A stretch of 64,000 nt of DNA, taken from positions 62,001-126,000 of the forward strand of contig NW_027017967.1 in the NCBI RefSeq assembly GCF_032854445.1, read 5' to 3'. This document shows positions 1 to 12,120 of this stretch, one piece after another. The notes beneath the pieces are model-generated. The model made no database searches. It saw only the letters and a program-made list of their open reading frames with translations, and had not been told where the DNA came from. Origin of the DNA: Liolophura sinensis (Eukaryota; Mollusca; Polyplacophora; Chitonida; Chitonidae). The number at the start of each line of letters is the position of its first letter. The stretch's first letter is position 1. A program made the translations under genes and the position numbers.

Positions 1-1011
1 TTGGAAGAGCTGCCGTTGAAAGTCAACAAGGCGAAGGACGTGCGGGCGGAGAATCTGGTCGATGTATCGATTGGCCGTCAGATTGCCTTGGACAAGCATA
101 AGCTCAGATCTGCAGGTGTAGGAGATCGCTGCCCACACCATAACACTCCCTCCACCGAATCTGCCCACCTGTCTGATGCAGTGAGGAGCAAAACGTTCAT
201 GACGTCGTCTGTAGACACGTCTCTACCATCACGTCGCCTGAGGAGATAACGGGATTCATCGCTAAACCATATGCGCCTCCACTTTGCCAGGTTCCATGGC
301 AGCACCGTGGTACACCATCTCACTCGTCGACGTCGATGTAGTCGTGTCAAGGAGGGGGCAACTTTTGGACGTTTGGCACGTATTCCTACTTCTCAGAGAC
401 GGTTCCTGATCGGACACTCTTCGGGCTCCAAACTGTTCTTGTGCTGTGTCCTGGGCGGTACGTAGGTGGGTTACCCGGGTGTACCGATCTTGGGCAGGTG
501 TGGTGACTCAAGGTCTTCCTGAATTTGGACGGTCATTTGTCACATTTGTTTGACGAAATCGATCCCACAACCGAGTTATTGTGCTGGGATAACGTTGAAG
601 ATCCTTGCCACCTCACTCTTTGATTCGCCAGCTTGCAATCGTCCAATTGCCTGATTTCGGTCGGCAGCGTTGAGACGTCCCATTTTCGTGGATAGTACTT
701 GCAAAGATATTGGATAAAATTGTGAGATTCGTTTGGGTCTTTTATAGTCACATGGTGTACTCATGTTTTGCACGTGACAAACAATCATTGTGCCTGAACT
801 TCGTGCTGCACGACATCAACGCACATCATAACAATCCTAATTGATAAAACCGTTCAAAATCATTTTTGGTTGCGTTTGGTCAAGGATGATCTTCAGAAAC
901 ATTCCAGTAACAATGTGCAACCCTACAAAACTGTTTGAGTTAACACATGTGTACAAAATTGTAAGTATCATTTTTGAATTTCATTGTGCGTTTCTTTTTT
1001 TGAAGAGTGTA
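1..1011 (-). mobile_element. Tc1/mariner-like transposon, truncated by window edge
   Basis: The minus strand encodes pieces of a Tc1-family transposase. At about 590-700 there is an N-terminal helix-turn-helix segment, and at about 80-350 the catalytic-region segment containing WRRIWFSDESRYLLRR, typical of the family around the second catalytic Asp. The pieces lie in different frames, so the gene is broken. The terminal sequence near 980-1011 (GAAGAGTGTA at the outer end) matches in inverted form the start of the second copy at about 62313. The element runs off the left edge. It also provides the empty site for the SINE insertion seen in the right-hand copy. Confidence 0.8.
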
Positions 1012-1479
1012 AAAGCTGTCTGCTTTCTTTGAGATGATGTTAGGAATTAAGATAGCATCTCTAGCGTCACTTCCGGTTTTGCAAAAATTGCATATTCGGC
1101 ATCAGCGTCCAAATCTGCATCAGATATGAGTATTTGCTGGACATTATCTTTGAATGTAGAAATTTTTGACAAAAAACGGTTTTTTTGGTCGCATGACATT
1201 TTCACCCAATAGCGAGTTTGTACAATTTTCAACGGAGAAAGTACACAATCACACTCTGAATGTACCTTGGCTTTGTGCAACTGGAGCTCTAATCTCAGCG
1301 CATTTGCTTTAGTCGTTCTAGATATTTTAGGTTTTGATCAAGATGGCCGCCAAGTCACACGTCCCTATCTGCCGAAAAAGTTACGATGCACAGCTTCAAG
1401 TCCTAGAGACAAACATGATAAAATTTATAAACATTGGACTGACCGTTTTTGCTAGAAACTAGGAACAGTTTTGCCAAGA
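1012..1479. other. intergenic, no gene seen
   Basis: Only short open frames without recognisable motifs are present on either strand. I see no repeat that I can name here. Confidence 0.4.
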
Positions 1480-2650
1480 ATAATAATAATTAAAGCTGTT
1501 ATCCAATAGCCTTGCCGGAGTACACACCATAAATCTTCTACCACTTCTGGTAGCCTGGTGTTTATAAAGTTCATGATAATGGAAAAACGCGAAAAAAAAA
1601 ATGGAAAGGAATGTACTGGATTTGAACCCCAAGACTGCCGGGCATCATTTACTCTGGACCAGGTACTGAAGACTAGCATAGAGGTTAGGCGGCTTTGATC
1701 TTCGGCTGAGAGCCGAGGACAACAGGGAGAAAGAATACCTTGTTACAGAGCTCATGCCCGTTCCCACATTATACTGCAGTCAATGGTTTCATGCAGTCTA
1801 GCTCGAAGCTCCCGTGTTATTTACATACGACGATTGTGTCGGATTTTTGCTGGTGTTTTTTGGTCATAAGGTAAAACAACGCAAAGTACAAAAATAATTC
1901 TTGCAGATTTGTAATCGTGATGTCATGGGACACAAGATAGTGTATGTGTTTTTTGTGATTTTATGCGGTTTTTAAAAACGACCTGTTTTTGAACCATGTT
2001 CGTTGGTCAGTTTTGACCTTATTTACATACCGAACTAAAAGCTGTTTACAATCTGGGTAGGACGATCCACCTATAAACTGTAAACAAAACGTTTAGCTCG
2101 ATAGGTTTAGCCGTTTTGGAGAAGATTTTTTTAGCGTATCATAAAAATTCAAAATGGCCGCTAAATCAGGTGAGTGGTAAAACAGCACTCAACGTGAAAA
2201 GCTGCTTCATATGTTCCTTATTTAGACTTCAAAGTTTGTTTGTTTTTTTCTTCCTTTTATAGTTTTTGACATATTGCAGACTTACGAGACGGCTAAGAAA
2301 AAAAAAATAATAATTAAAGCTCTTATCCAGGAGCGTTGCCGGGGAACACGCCACTAATTTTCTACCAGTTCTGGTAGCCTGGTGTTTATAAAGTTCATGA
2401 TAATGATAAGTGGAAAGGAATGTACTGGATTTGAACCCCTCGACTGCCAAGCACCGTTTACAATGGACTGAAGACTAGCGTAGAGATTTGTCGGTTTTGA
2501 CCTTCTGCTTATAGCTGAGGACAACAGGTAGAAAGAATACATTGTTGCAGAGAAGACGCTCGTTCCCACGGTACACTGCAGTCAATGATTTAATGCAGTC
2601 TAGCACGAAGCTCCCGTTTTATTTACATACGATGGTTTTGTCAAATTGTT
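1480..2650. repeat. two diverged direct repeats of a ~370-bp unit
   Basis: A unit starting near GCCTTGCCGG and ending near TTATTTACATACGA occurs at about 1500-1830 and again at about 2330-2635. It includes GTAGCCTGGTGTTTATAAAG and the B-box-like complement TGGATTTGAACCC. A third copy starts at 19701. The second copy is absent from the matching place in the duplicate at 20.4 kb, where about 370 bp are missing between TTCCTTT and CATACGATGG. Confidence 0.6.
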
Positions 2651-2919
2651 GGTGCTAAACAAAGTACAAATATAATTATTGCAGATTTGTAATCGTGATG
2701 CACGTGTGAACTAAGTTTCAGCGACAATGTTAAACAACTTTTTAAGTTGTTGCACTAAAAAATTCTGAGTTCTGTCCGGACTGGTTCATTTACAGCGTTG
2801 TGGATGCGCTATGAAAAGTTGCTATACCCACCTCGACAGAGGCTATATTTAGGAGGTGATTTGTTTTATGGGATACTCGGACGAATTCTTTTTCATTTCT
2901 TGCACTTCTTTTGATTTCA

Positions 2920-3357
2920 ATGGGCAATTGCGTTTCCAAGAGGGCTCGGTCCGAGCCGGAGGACGTTGCAGAAGCGATCCCCCTTGTAGAGATGGAACAA
3001 GAAGAACCATGGATGGTTTGGTGGAGATGGAGGTGGGGTCTAGGCCCCGCACCACCACCATTTCCCCCAGAATTACTGGCTCCTCCTGCTTCACCCGCTT
3101 CATCCGAAGAACTGGCACCACTCCTTGGAGGAGGCCCCTCATTTGCACAGCTTGCCGACGCCCTGGCTGCAATAAACGGCGATGAACAGCCCGGCACAAC
3201 AGTTCCATCAGCGCAAGCCGCGCCATCCCCATCACCCACTGAAGGATGCTCCTCGTTTCAAGAGCTTGCAGACGCCATGGCTGTTCTGACTGCTGAGCTG
3301 GACGCTCAGATCGAAAGTCTTCATGATTCAGAAACTGTTTACTTTACTCCAGTGTAA
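2920..3357 (+). CDS. small acidic proline-rich protein with N-myristoylation-like start
   Basis: This is a 145-codon open frame. I chose the ATG at 2920 because it gives MGNCVSKRARSEPE, which fits the N-myristoylation pattern (Gly2, Ser6) with an adjacent Cys for possible palmitoylation and basic residues for membrane binding. The middle is Trp- and Pro-rich (WWRWRW, then PPPFPPE) and could bind WW or SH3 domains. Two related segments follow, SFAQLADALAAI and SFQELADAMAVL, which look like a duplicated amphipathic helix. I do not recognise the family. A TATA-like GCTATATTTA lies upstream at about 2840. The antisense frame is also open, so the strand choice rests on the N-terminal signal. It could be a membrane adaptor or a protein of viral origin; both are inference. 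Confidence 0.45.
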   Translation: MGNCVSKRARSEPEDVAEAIPLVEMEQEEPWMVWWRWRWGLGPAPPPFPPELLAPPASPASSEELAPLLGGGPSFAQLADALAAINGDEQPGTTVPSAQAAPSPSPTEGCSSFQELADAMAVLTAELDAQIESLHDSETVYFTPV

Positions 3358-6300
3358 TTGGGAGTCGTTTGTGTGACATTTTGTTTTGCTCCTCTAATTA
3401 GGAGCTGGGGCACGGTAATTGGCCCCTGGAACCCAGTAATTGGTTCCTATCGCTAACCATTCAGCAGAACCTCCTCGTGGTGTTAGTGGGAAACAGATGT
3501 ATCATCTGGCTAAGGCTGTTGACTACTTGGTTTCTTGCTGGGTTAGAATCATTTCCAGGTGCCAAAGCCCTATAAAAAATAACCCAAATTACAGATTACA
3601 GGTGGACATGATGGTGTTTGGGCGCATTTATCATTACCAGGCAGTTTGGGTATGTTATTTATGTGTAAAAAACCCTTTTGTGTTTATTTGGTTGACATCA
3701 GTCTGAGCTTGGGCAATCCAATATGACATATTCAAATTTAATGGGCTGCCAGAAACATGCACGATGCAGAAACGCGTATATATCTTTTATTTCCAGTTTT
3801 GGATGAAAATGCACAAAACTTATCGCTTACTGCATGATATATTCACTCCACCCAATAATGCATGTCTTGTTTTAAGTAGCTAGACACTTCAGTTAAGTGC
3901 TCAAAATGTTACGCTATATTGCCAATGTCCGGCCAGTCTGCTGAAAAAACTGTATATTGCATAAAGAGTTTCCCTATCATGCCTCATCTCTTGCGATGCT
4001 TTGTCATCTGTTGCTTATAACTCGTTAATCATTTTTATTATGACTGTTGTGTATATTTTTGACATTTACAGAATGTTATGTCGATTACTTAAAAGGTGCA
4101 TTAGTTTCTACACAGATATGTCGCCCACAGGGCTATGCGTTAGTGAAAATATATATGCCCTGGGTCAACTTCAGTTTCGACACACTGATCGTCAAATTGA
4201 GATACAGGATTGTACAGGATCTCTAATAAATGTATCTGATATATACGTTTTGTATATACACAGTTTGCCAGTACATACATTGCTATTTTCGTTATAATGG
4301 TCTATATAGAGTATAATATATATACATATATATATATATATTCCATGCACAAATAAAACGAATCGTTGCAATAACACGCAGTATATAGAGCCTCTATATG
4401 CCTGATTATTACATACCGCGAATGGGAGTCTGTAAACGCAAGGGGAACGAAGTATACCAGTTATGTCCTAGTATATAAATTTTGGGGTTTTGTCTTTTCA
4501 TATTTCCAAACATGAATATACGTGTTATGCCCTGTACAAAGGTCGAATCCTAAAAACAGCGATATATTTTCTAAGTGTGTGATCATATGGTAATATGTTT
4601 ATTATACCCTCTTCAGCGCCGGTGAAGGTAGTGTAACAACAATCAAACCCAAATCCTTACTTTACTGCATGGAAATATTGTGCTGATTTCACTGTGCTAT
4701 GACATATATGCTCATCTTAAGTCGTATATGGAAATATACCTTAGTATGGTAGACGGGCTACTGCATGGTTCAAATCACGGTCGCGTCTTTTCAAATTGAC
4801 AAGTATAGTAACTGTGCTATGTGCTACAAAGATCAAAGCTTCAATTAACGATAATGGTTTCTGAAAACAGGTGACCAGGTTACCATTTTTGTCATATGTT
4901 CATTACCTTTTTCATGCTGGTAAATGTGCATGGGATACGAGTTCGAGCCCAAATTGTGGCACTCTCATTTTACTGAACATTTCGCGCGTATTTCTCTTTG
5001 CTTTGGTATATGTGACTGTATATAGAGAGACTGTATATAAGTCACCCAGTCGTCCTGAGCGCATACCGGTATATCTATACAAGGATGAAAGTTGCATGTT
5101 CCAACTTAGCCTGTGCTAATAATGTGATTATATTGCACTGGGTCAGCTTCAGTTTGACCACCCTGATCTTTAAATTGAGATACACACGCATTTAATTACA
5201 ATCTGTATAGGTAACTTTGACCAAAACAATGTGCATGTTTCTGTAACAGTTTTTTCAGCACTTGTATCTGTGCTATACCAAAACAGTGTTATCCCAAATA
5301 ACAAAACACTGAACATTACTTTATCACTTCAGTCTGACATCGTATACAATCTTGTATGTTTTCTATAGTGGCTGTAAAGGTATACCAATATGAACCCTTT
5401 TCCCCCAGTATCACTGAAACCTTTTTGGTGCAAATCACATTTCAATGTCCGCCCCCAAACCCTTGAACCGCCTGGGCGACCTAATGGTATGAACGTCCAC
5501 CTCAATGTCGGGAGATTGAGGCTCAATCCTGGTTTGGGTCCTACCAAAGACTTTAAAATTGTACTTGTTGCCGCCTCTCCTGTCGCTCAGCACCGAGACG
5601 TTAGAACAAGAAAGCAGGACTGGTCGGTCTGGTGTTTTTAATGTCACTGAGTGGGGTGTTATGTCTGGCTCGATGTCTCAGTGGCAGCAGCACTTTGGCG
5701 GCATGGAATTCGCCCTGTAACAAGAAAACACAGCCAACATTGCACATGACCTAATGACACCTCGTAATATGACTGAAAACTTGTTAACTACGACGTTAAA
5801 CCCCAAGCACTCACTCACCCCAGAAAAACTGTGTGGAAATAACTTTGACTGGTGCATCAATACTTAAACTACCGAGTGCCACAAGAACTATTAATTCCAC
5901 GAACTCTTTGTCACAGTTGTGGAAGGCAGGAGATGTTCATTGAACTTCATGTAATACCACTCACCAGAGGCCACCGCCCATGACTTAACTGTGGCAAAGC
6001 CACACGAACAATTTACGCTTGGGGCCTCAAAATTTCCCTGTCCAAGTCTGGGATTGAACCCATGACCTGTGACTGAAAGGCGAGCGCCTTAAGCACGCTT
6101 CTAGCCTGTGAGCAGTATGAAAAATACATGGAAGCAAATCATGACAGCATGACAATGACTGCATAGAAGCTTCCATGCATATGCCCAAATGGGAACCGGG
6201 CTGGCTCAACCATGGTTTGGAAGTGTCCCAGGGGTCACACCTAGCTGGAGGTACTCCGTAGAATGCATACCTTTATAATTATTTATTTCATGTTGCTCTC

Positions 6301-6713
6301 ATATACTGCTACCTTGTGGCCTGGTTTCCTGGTCTCATATGGTCGGGTATACACGAGCATATATGTGTTGCCGATGAAACCTCTCACCAAATGTTAGAGA
6401 AAACTCATGGCATTGGGATTTCAACATTTATATTCGAATGATACTAAAATGGACGTGACAGGCATGTCATGGCACTGGAGACACCTCAGGAATTAACCAT
6501 AACACTGCACCTTGAATGTCCTTCCACCTTGTGAAAGACATAGATGAAGTTATTACGGTATAGTCAGGCTGACCGGCTTTTTCAGTAGGATGACCCGACT
6601 TTCAATTACTGGAAACTTTCTCAACTAACATCCGAAACAAACGAGTTTGGTGCGCTATTGGAAGCAAACCCATTCAGAGAAGCATTTAAACCGGACATGG
6701 GGAGTTCTTCTTA
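3358..6713. other. no convincing gene; low-complexity and SINE-like sequence
   Basis: The stretch contains the motif GTAATTGGCCCC/GTAATTGGTTCC near 3410-3450, AT-rich sequence around 4000-4400 with a short TA run near 4320-4342, and from about 5430 to 5822 a SINE-like block ending in GACGTTAAACCCCAAGCACTCACTCACC. That tail matches the SINE at 19224. Open frames here are short and repeat in copy B with indels, which argues against coding. Confidence 0.5.
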
Positions 6714-6962
6714 TTTATTTGACTGGTGTTTTACGCCGTACTTAAGAATATTTCACTTATACGACGACGGCCAGCATTATGGTGGGTGGAAACAGCCCGG
6801 AGGAAACCCACGACCATCCGCAGATTGCTGTCAGACCTTCCCACGTACGGCAGGAGAGGAAGCCAGCATGAGCTGGACTTGAACTCACAGCGACCGCATT
6901 GGTGAGAGACTCCTGGGTCATACCGCTGCGCTAGCGCGCTAACTAACTGAGCCACGGAGGCC
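6714..6962 (-). mobile_element. tRNA-derived SINE, family 1
   Basis: The reverse complement reads from a tRNA-like head (GGCCTCCGTGGCTCAGT with an A box, then GTGAGTTCAAGTCCAGCTC as B box) to a body with CGTGGGTTTCC and CCACCATAATGCTGG, and a tail TTGAGTACGGCGTAAAACACCA. The same family recurs at 9570, 12955, 24415, 30358, 32518, 44139, 62489 and 63077. Confidence 0.85.
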
Positions 6963-7915
6963 CCTCCGGAAGTTCTTCAATATGTTTCAAATAACAAAAC
7001 AAGATATCAAAAAGAAAACAAAGATGATCTAATTTTATATGTATTCTTTATTGTTAAAAAACTCCACAAGAACAAACCACAATATTATGAAACCGGACAC
7101 TGCTATTTGTTTGGGTAGTATTACAAAAAAACAAACAACAGTGTTTCGAAATCTTCGCCTTAAGGGTCTCGTCAGGGTTCACGCTAACTGAAATACATTG
7201 CCAGATGGAAAGAAAGACAGTAAACAAATGCATTGTACTTGTACGCGTAAACGAATAATAAAAAGTCATTGGTTACAGCCAAACACATAAGAATGGACAA
7301 AAAACCATTCCACAGTACATCGTATGAATTCAACATTAAATGTGGTTGTTACTTGATATTAACTGAGCTCATTGAACACCAATAAATAAAGTTAAATGAT
7401 TCATGGAAACTTTCAAATCCTTTACTCTTAACTAACATGCCATGTAAAACACAAAGCAATGTGATTTCTGAGGTGTTACTTATTTACAAACACAACAGCA
7501 CTAAGAATGGGCCATAGCCATTCTCCAGTATATGGATACCAGGTACTTCACTCTGCTGTGCCACTGTGCAATTGTACAGTAAAGCAGAGCTTGCTTTTGT
7601 TAACATTTGGATCTGTTTGATTGGTGTTTGGTAAGGTAATCATTAATTAATGATGGGTAAAACTGCAGTAAATCGTTGTAAATGCTGGAGATTCAGTCGG
7701 ACAACGTGCGAAAAGTATGTTAGAAAAAAGTGTCAAGTATTACATATGTTTGATTCAACGCTGAATAATGGGAATTTATTTAAAATACCCCTTTAAATAT
7801 ATATATATATATATGTCAACATGTAAAAAAAAAAATTATAAATCTTCATACCACCTACAAAGGCTAAAATGTAAAATAACTTATAACTTTCCAAATAACA
7901 TAATGGTGCAACATG
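6963..7915. other. no gene seen
   Basis: AT-rich sequence shared with copy B of the duplication. It holds only short frames and a short AT run at 7797-7814. Confidence 0.4.
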
Positions 7916-9055
7916 TTAATTAAAATGAATGCTAGCACCAGCTAGAGCTACCTTTAATCTGCTATAGAATTTTCCTATTACCGAGAATTTTCTAGTTTTG
8001 TTAACTTTGGTTTTACTCTGAAGAAGAATTATTTCATCACTAATAGAATTCATTGTATTTCTAACAAAATCCATTAATCTGGTTGTAGTGGTAGATGGTG
8101 ATATATTCATATTTGCTTCAAATTCCTCAACAAGAAAACGACAATGAACACACTTCACACTGTCCCTGTCAAGTGTATCGGATTGTAACACTTCTGACGA
8201 GTCAATACCTTCAAGCAGAGTTCTATAAAAACTACATGTACGTGTAAACTGTGCCCGTCTCTGTCTTTTGTGCCTGTCGTAAACACAAATTCATACTCCA
8301 TAAAACTGCCATCAGTATCACTATAATCATTTAAGATGGCAATCTATTTCAAATTATCACAAACCTGAATTTTGAACACTTCCACTTGTAGCAACTGACG
8401 TTTATAGTTTTCATAAACTGACAGAGGCTCAGCAATGTTGAAGACCTCTTCTGCGTTCAGTGACTGATGTTTCATTTCACCAGAGACCTTGTTCTTTCCA
8501 ATGACAGGAACTCGTGGAATATCAACAGGAATATTGACAGACATGTCCATTGACAGGTTTTCAGGTGCAGAAGAAAAGGTCACCATGGCTTCTTTGTCTA
8601 GCTGCTGCGCTTTGCAAGTGTTTCATTACACATGCATAGTTTCCAGTGTTGTAGGCTTTCATTGCCCTATGGTGTAATGAAGCTGGGTTTGTAGATGCTG
8701 GAAAATGGTCATTGTGGCGCAAAACTTTGTTTCCAAGACAGCAATATGGGTCATTGGAAAGATAATTCAGAAATATTCTTTGTGGAAGAAGTAATGACCC
8801 ATGGGGCAAAGTCTCCTCAGAAAAGTTACAATCACCCTTTTGTGTTTCTTCTTCTTGGCGCAATGGATATAAAATTAATAACTGTCTGAGTTGGTCAATT
8901 AAGTCATCTGACAAATCTGATCTAACAAAGCATTTATCTGAGGCAGTGTCTGACAAATTAGTTTCACATCTTTTTCCAGAAATATGGATTAAATATTCCA
9001 ATGAAAGTCCATGTTCATTTGTAGCAGATACCAATGATCCTAATGACTTATTCAA
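7916..9055 (-). pseudogene. coding-looking fragment of unknown protein
   Basis: Three minus-strand frames at 8561-9055, 8344-8586 and 7916-8191 follow one another and look protein-like rather than random. The first holds a TPR-like segment, AMKAYNTGNYACVMKHLQ, and the last a CVHC motif followed by Ser/Thr-rich sequence. The frame changes near 8575 and again between about 8200 and 8340, so this is either a frameshifted relic or several exons; a donor-like CAGGTTTGTG is present near 8360 on the minus strand. The lower part (7916-8194) is duplicated at 25680-25956 while the upper part is not, so the duplication breakpoint falls inside it. I do not recognise the protein. Confidence 0.35.
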
Positions 9056-9569
9056 AACACACGTTTCCCTTAAAACCTTCCTGAGGTCATGCTCGTTTGA
9101 ATTGTTTACCAGTCATTTGTGCACATTCACGTCCAATGTCTTCTCCCGTTGATACTTGTGAGAGAACTACTTGATTAGCAGTAATTTCTAAACTATGGCA
9201 TAGTTTTGGAATAGCAACCTGTCCAACAAAGTATTGGTAACAGCCTCTAGAAATCGAACATAATATGTATTATCAGCGTTAGAAAACATAGTCAGAACAC
9301 CGCACCTTCAGTGCAGGTAGGGTAAGAAGCCAATTTCAAAAGCAGCTTTTCACAACATATCATTGTGTCAGATTTAGCTGACAAAACTCCACTTGCGAAC
9401 ATATTCAAAATAACACACATTTCCTTGTTAATTGCTGCATGACACATTTGCAGATTGAACTTGATATTCCTCATCCATGCTTCGTCAGAGTTTTGATTTG
9501 ATGTTCGGAAAGGGTGTAATATTAAATTTTGACCACTGTCACTACAACTTCTGCTGGATTTGTCACATG

Positions 9570-9826
9570 ATTTATTTGATTAGTGTTTTACGCCGTACTC
9601 AAGAATATTTCACTTAACTGAGCCATGGCGCCCAGCATTATGGTGGGTGGAAACCGGGCAGCCCGGGGGAAACCCACGGCCACCCGCAGGTTGCTGGAAG
9701 ACCTTCCCACTTACAGCCGGAGAGGAAGCCAGCATGAGCTGGACTTGAACTCACAGCAATCGCATTGGTGAGAGACTCCTGGGTCATTACGCTGCGCTAG
9801 CGCGCTAACCAACTGAGCCCAAAGGA
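9570..9826 (-). mobile_element. tRNA-derived SINE, family 1
   Basis: Same family as at 6714, tail first on the plus strand (GTGTTTTACGCCGTACTCAAGAATATTTCACTT), with the tRNA-like head at about 9740-9825. Confidence 0.85.
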
Positions 9827-9890
9827 CCCTGATGTGTCAGATGAGGTAGTCTGCTGTTATCAGGTTTTTCCACATAATACACATCCATCT

Positions 9891-10250
9891 TTAGAAATTG
9901 TAGCCAATGACAGGATGAATGGCATGCAGTTTATTATGGATCTGCAAGTCCCATTCGCCCTGCCAGAGGCCACGAATATATTTAAGAATATTTGGGCGAA
10001 AGTCAGAATACGGGATTTTAAAATGAGATACATGTTTATATAGGGCAGCCTTCGCTTCCCTGTATACAACACTGTTTCCATGGATACCAGTGTGACTTGG
10101 TGTCCAACAGAATACGATATCTTTACCTCTTTTAACCAGTTTTCTATGCAAGGCTATAATCTCAAGAATTAATGGATTTTTAAATTTATTACTTTCAATT
10201 GCCAAAAGACAAGACAACGAGTCAGTGCATACCAACAGGAGGAATGACAA
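9891..10250 (-). pseudogene. RNase H domain remnant of a non-LTR retrotransposon
   Basis: The minus-strand frame carries the late part of a LINE-type RNase H domain: a TDSLSCLLAI motif with the acidic residue, then FCWTPSHTGIHGN, the usual His/Asn region of these RNase H domains. No reverse transcriptase is present upstream, so this is a 3' fragment of a jockey/I-type element. It ends near 9845. It is cut on the upstream side near 10255, where unrelated sequence begins. Confidence 0.75.
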
Positions 10251-10402
10251 TATACTAGCTTATGTTTATATATCAATATGCACAATACCCTGTAAATATG
10301 CTGAAGGACATGCGGCTCTAAGTATCTCTCATCAGGACAGCGCAACTGGCCCACAGACACAACTGTCCACCTGAACAAGGACAAACAGCATTGCGTACTT
10401 AC

Positions 10403-10452
10403 TCTTGAATGGTGTGATGAACAGCTGTACATCCCTCCCGACAGCAAGGATG
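10403..10452 (-). CDS. candidate 50-nt internal exon of an unrecognised host gene
   Basis: On the minus strand a pyrimidine tract and TTTGCAG precede the exon and GTAAGTACGC follows it. One frame reads ILAVGRDVQLFITPFK, which is protein-like. It may belong to the same gene as the exons at 11732, 14780 and 15164, all on this strand; the link is inference. Confidence 0.35.
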
Positions 10453-11731
10453 CTGCAAATCAAAAAAAAAAAAGAAAAGAAAAAAAAAACTTATTTGATA
10501 AAAAGTTCACTGATAACATGTTTGCAGAAATAAAAGAAATATAGTTGTTAGAGTGCTAATTTTGTAACACGGCCACAAAACTTTCCTATAAGACCCCCAA
10601 ATGACATGATGCTATTGATGCTCACAGCCATGAATAAGCCTCAGTAGCATCTTGTAATCAAGAAACAAATATTCCATGGTGTAAAATACATACCAACTTT
10701 GTACAGCTGTAAGTGAGACCATAAACTGTTTAACTCCTGAATAAATAACTAACAGTAATGAATTAAGACAGATTTACTGTCCAAGGGCCAGGGTTAAGCT
10801 CAACATCTTCTGCCAACAATGTTGCCATTTTCAAAATCTGTGATAGGTGTCTGGCACATAAAGTCTCCAAAATGAAGTCTCTTTAAAATGAAGACTTGGA
10901 ACATGCATTCCCACAGTATAAACGAGAAGCCAGCTGAAGTTCCTACAATAGACAGAAAAAAGAATTGAAAGCACTTTTACAAACAACGTTATGAAGACAC
11001 ACCAGAGTGTCATGCATCAAGTATAACTCTAGTGATGATGTTGTCATGTTTTTTGTCTTGTAAGTACATTCAGATCCTTCCAGCTATGTTTGTCATATAG
11101 GACTTCAGCTTGTAAGAAATACTTGTATATGATAAGAGCAATTGTACATCCTACATGTAACCTCTGTAATGAGATTGAAAGCCTGTCCCATATGTTTTTG
11201 AATGAGAAGTGGTAAAACAGTTCTGGGCTTTGTAAGTTTGTAAGTTGGTGGGCTTCTAACAAAAGGGAGATAACCCCACTCACCAAAGCTTGTCTTCTAC
11301 TGGTTACAGACATTCACAAATGTAATAATTTGCTGAATGTTTGTATACCGGTAGCGATATAGTATATATATAAATGCAAATTTAATGGTAGCCAAGCTAG
11401 CTTTACCTCCTTTCTTTTTAACTGAGGCATATCGTAAGACTTGAAAAATATGTAAGTGTGAAATATGACACAATTAAGATGGAGTAACCTCCAGCAGTCT
11501 GTAAGGAGACAACTCCAATAGTGCACTGACTGTCTATAACACTGTATATCAGGAAATAGTGTTTAGGGAGACAACTAGAGTTACACACTGGGTATATGTA
11601 CTGCTGTATTGGAAAAGCATGTACAATGTACGGATGACCCATATAGTACATGTAAATACTATCTGTCAATAAAGATGTCTTTGGGAAAAAAAAATGTTGT
11701 GATGATTTTATGGCGTATCTCCTGTACTCAC

Positions 11732-11858
11732 CTTCATCAGGCAGACCTTTAAGTACATATGTCTGACTGTACACAGATGACTTCTTGTAGAAAGAATCCT
11801 GATGATGTCCGAAGCAGGTTTGTTCTGCAGCCTTCAAACACGGTGGCGATGATGGATC
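11732..11858 (-). CDS. candidate 127-nt internal exon of an unrecognised host gene
   Basis: The minus strand shows a strong acceptor (TTTTCTTGTGTGTTGCAG) and a consensus donor (GTGAGTACAGG). The open frame between them contains KAAEQTCFGHHQDSFYKKSS and ends near LKGLPDEG. Both junctions are canonical and the composition is coding-like. I do not recognise the domain. Confidence 0.5.
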
Positions 11859-12120
11859 CTGCAACACACAAGAAAACAACAATTACACTCAGGCAAAAAT
11901 GAATTGTTGGAAACATGGACCAGGGTTAATATCATAAATTGTACGTATGTTTGAATAAAAGCTAAAAAGTTTAACTTCTGAAGGGAAAGTCTTAATGTAT
12001 TGTACCTTTATATGTTTGTTTTCTGCAAATCTATAAAATAATAATAAATACACAAAGTTAACTTTCACTGCCTGTATTGATGTCATAAATAATGAAGCTT
12101 TTGTGTGCAACTTGGTGACC

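Larger units (their letters stand above)
1550..8194 (+). repeat. segmental duplication, copy A
   Basis: This block aligns almost base for base with 19701-25956 in direct orientation. Similarity begins at GTAGCCTGGTGTTTATAAAG and stops abruptly after TTGTAACACTTCT. Both copies carry the same SINE at the same place (6714 and 24415), so the block was duplicated as a whole after that SINE inserted. Copy A has about 370 bp extra near 2258-2627 and about 120 bp extra near 6160-6280. Copy B has a long AT run and a short tandem duplication near 23025-23105. Confidence 0.85.

Noticed and set aside
2790-3239. Long antisense ORF (149 codons, Gly/Ser/Ala-rich) opposite the myristoylation-type ORF
   Set aside because: Its composition is that expected opposite Pro/Ala-rich codons, and it lacks any motif. 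The plus strand has a specific N-terminal signal and a duplicated helix.
3358-6713. Reading the 6.3-kb duplication as a transposon with its own termini
   Set aside because: I found no inverted or long terminal repeats at 1550/8194 or 19701/25956, and both copies share an internal SINE insertion. Segmental duplication is the simpler explanation.
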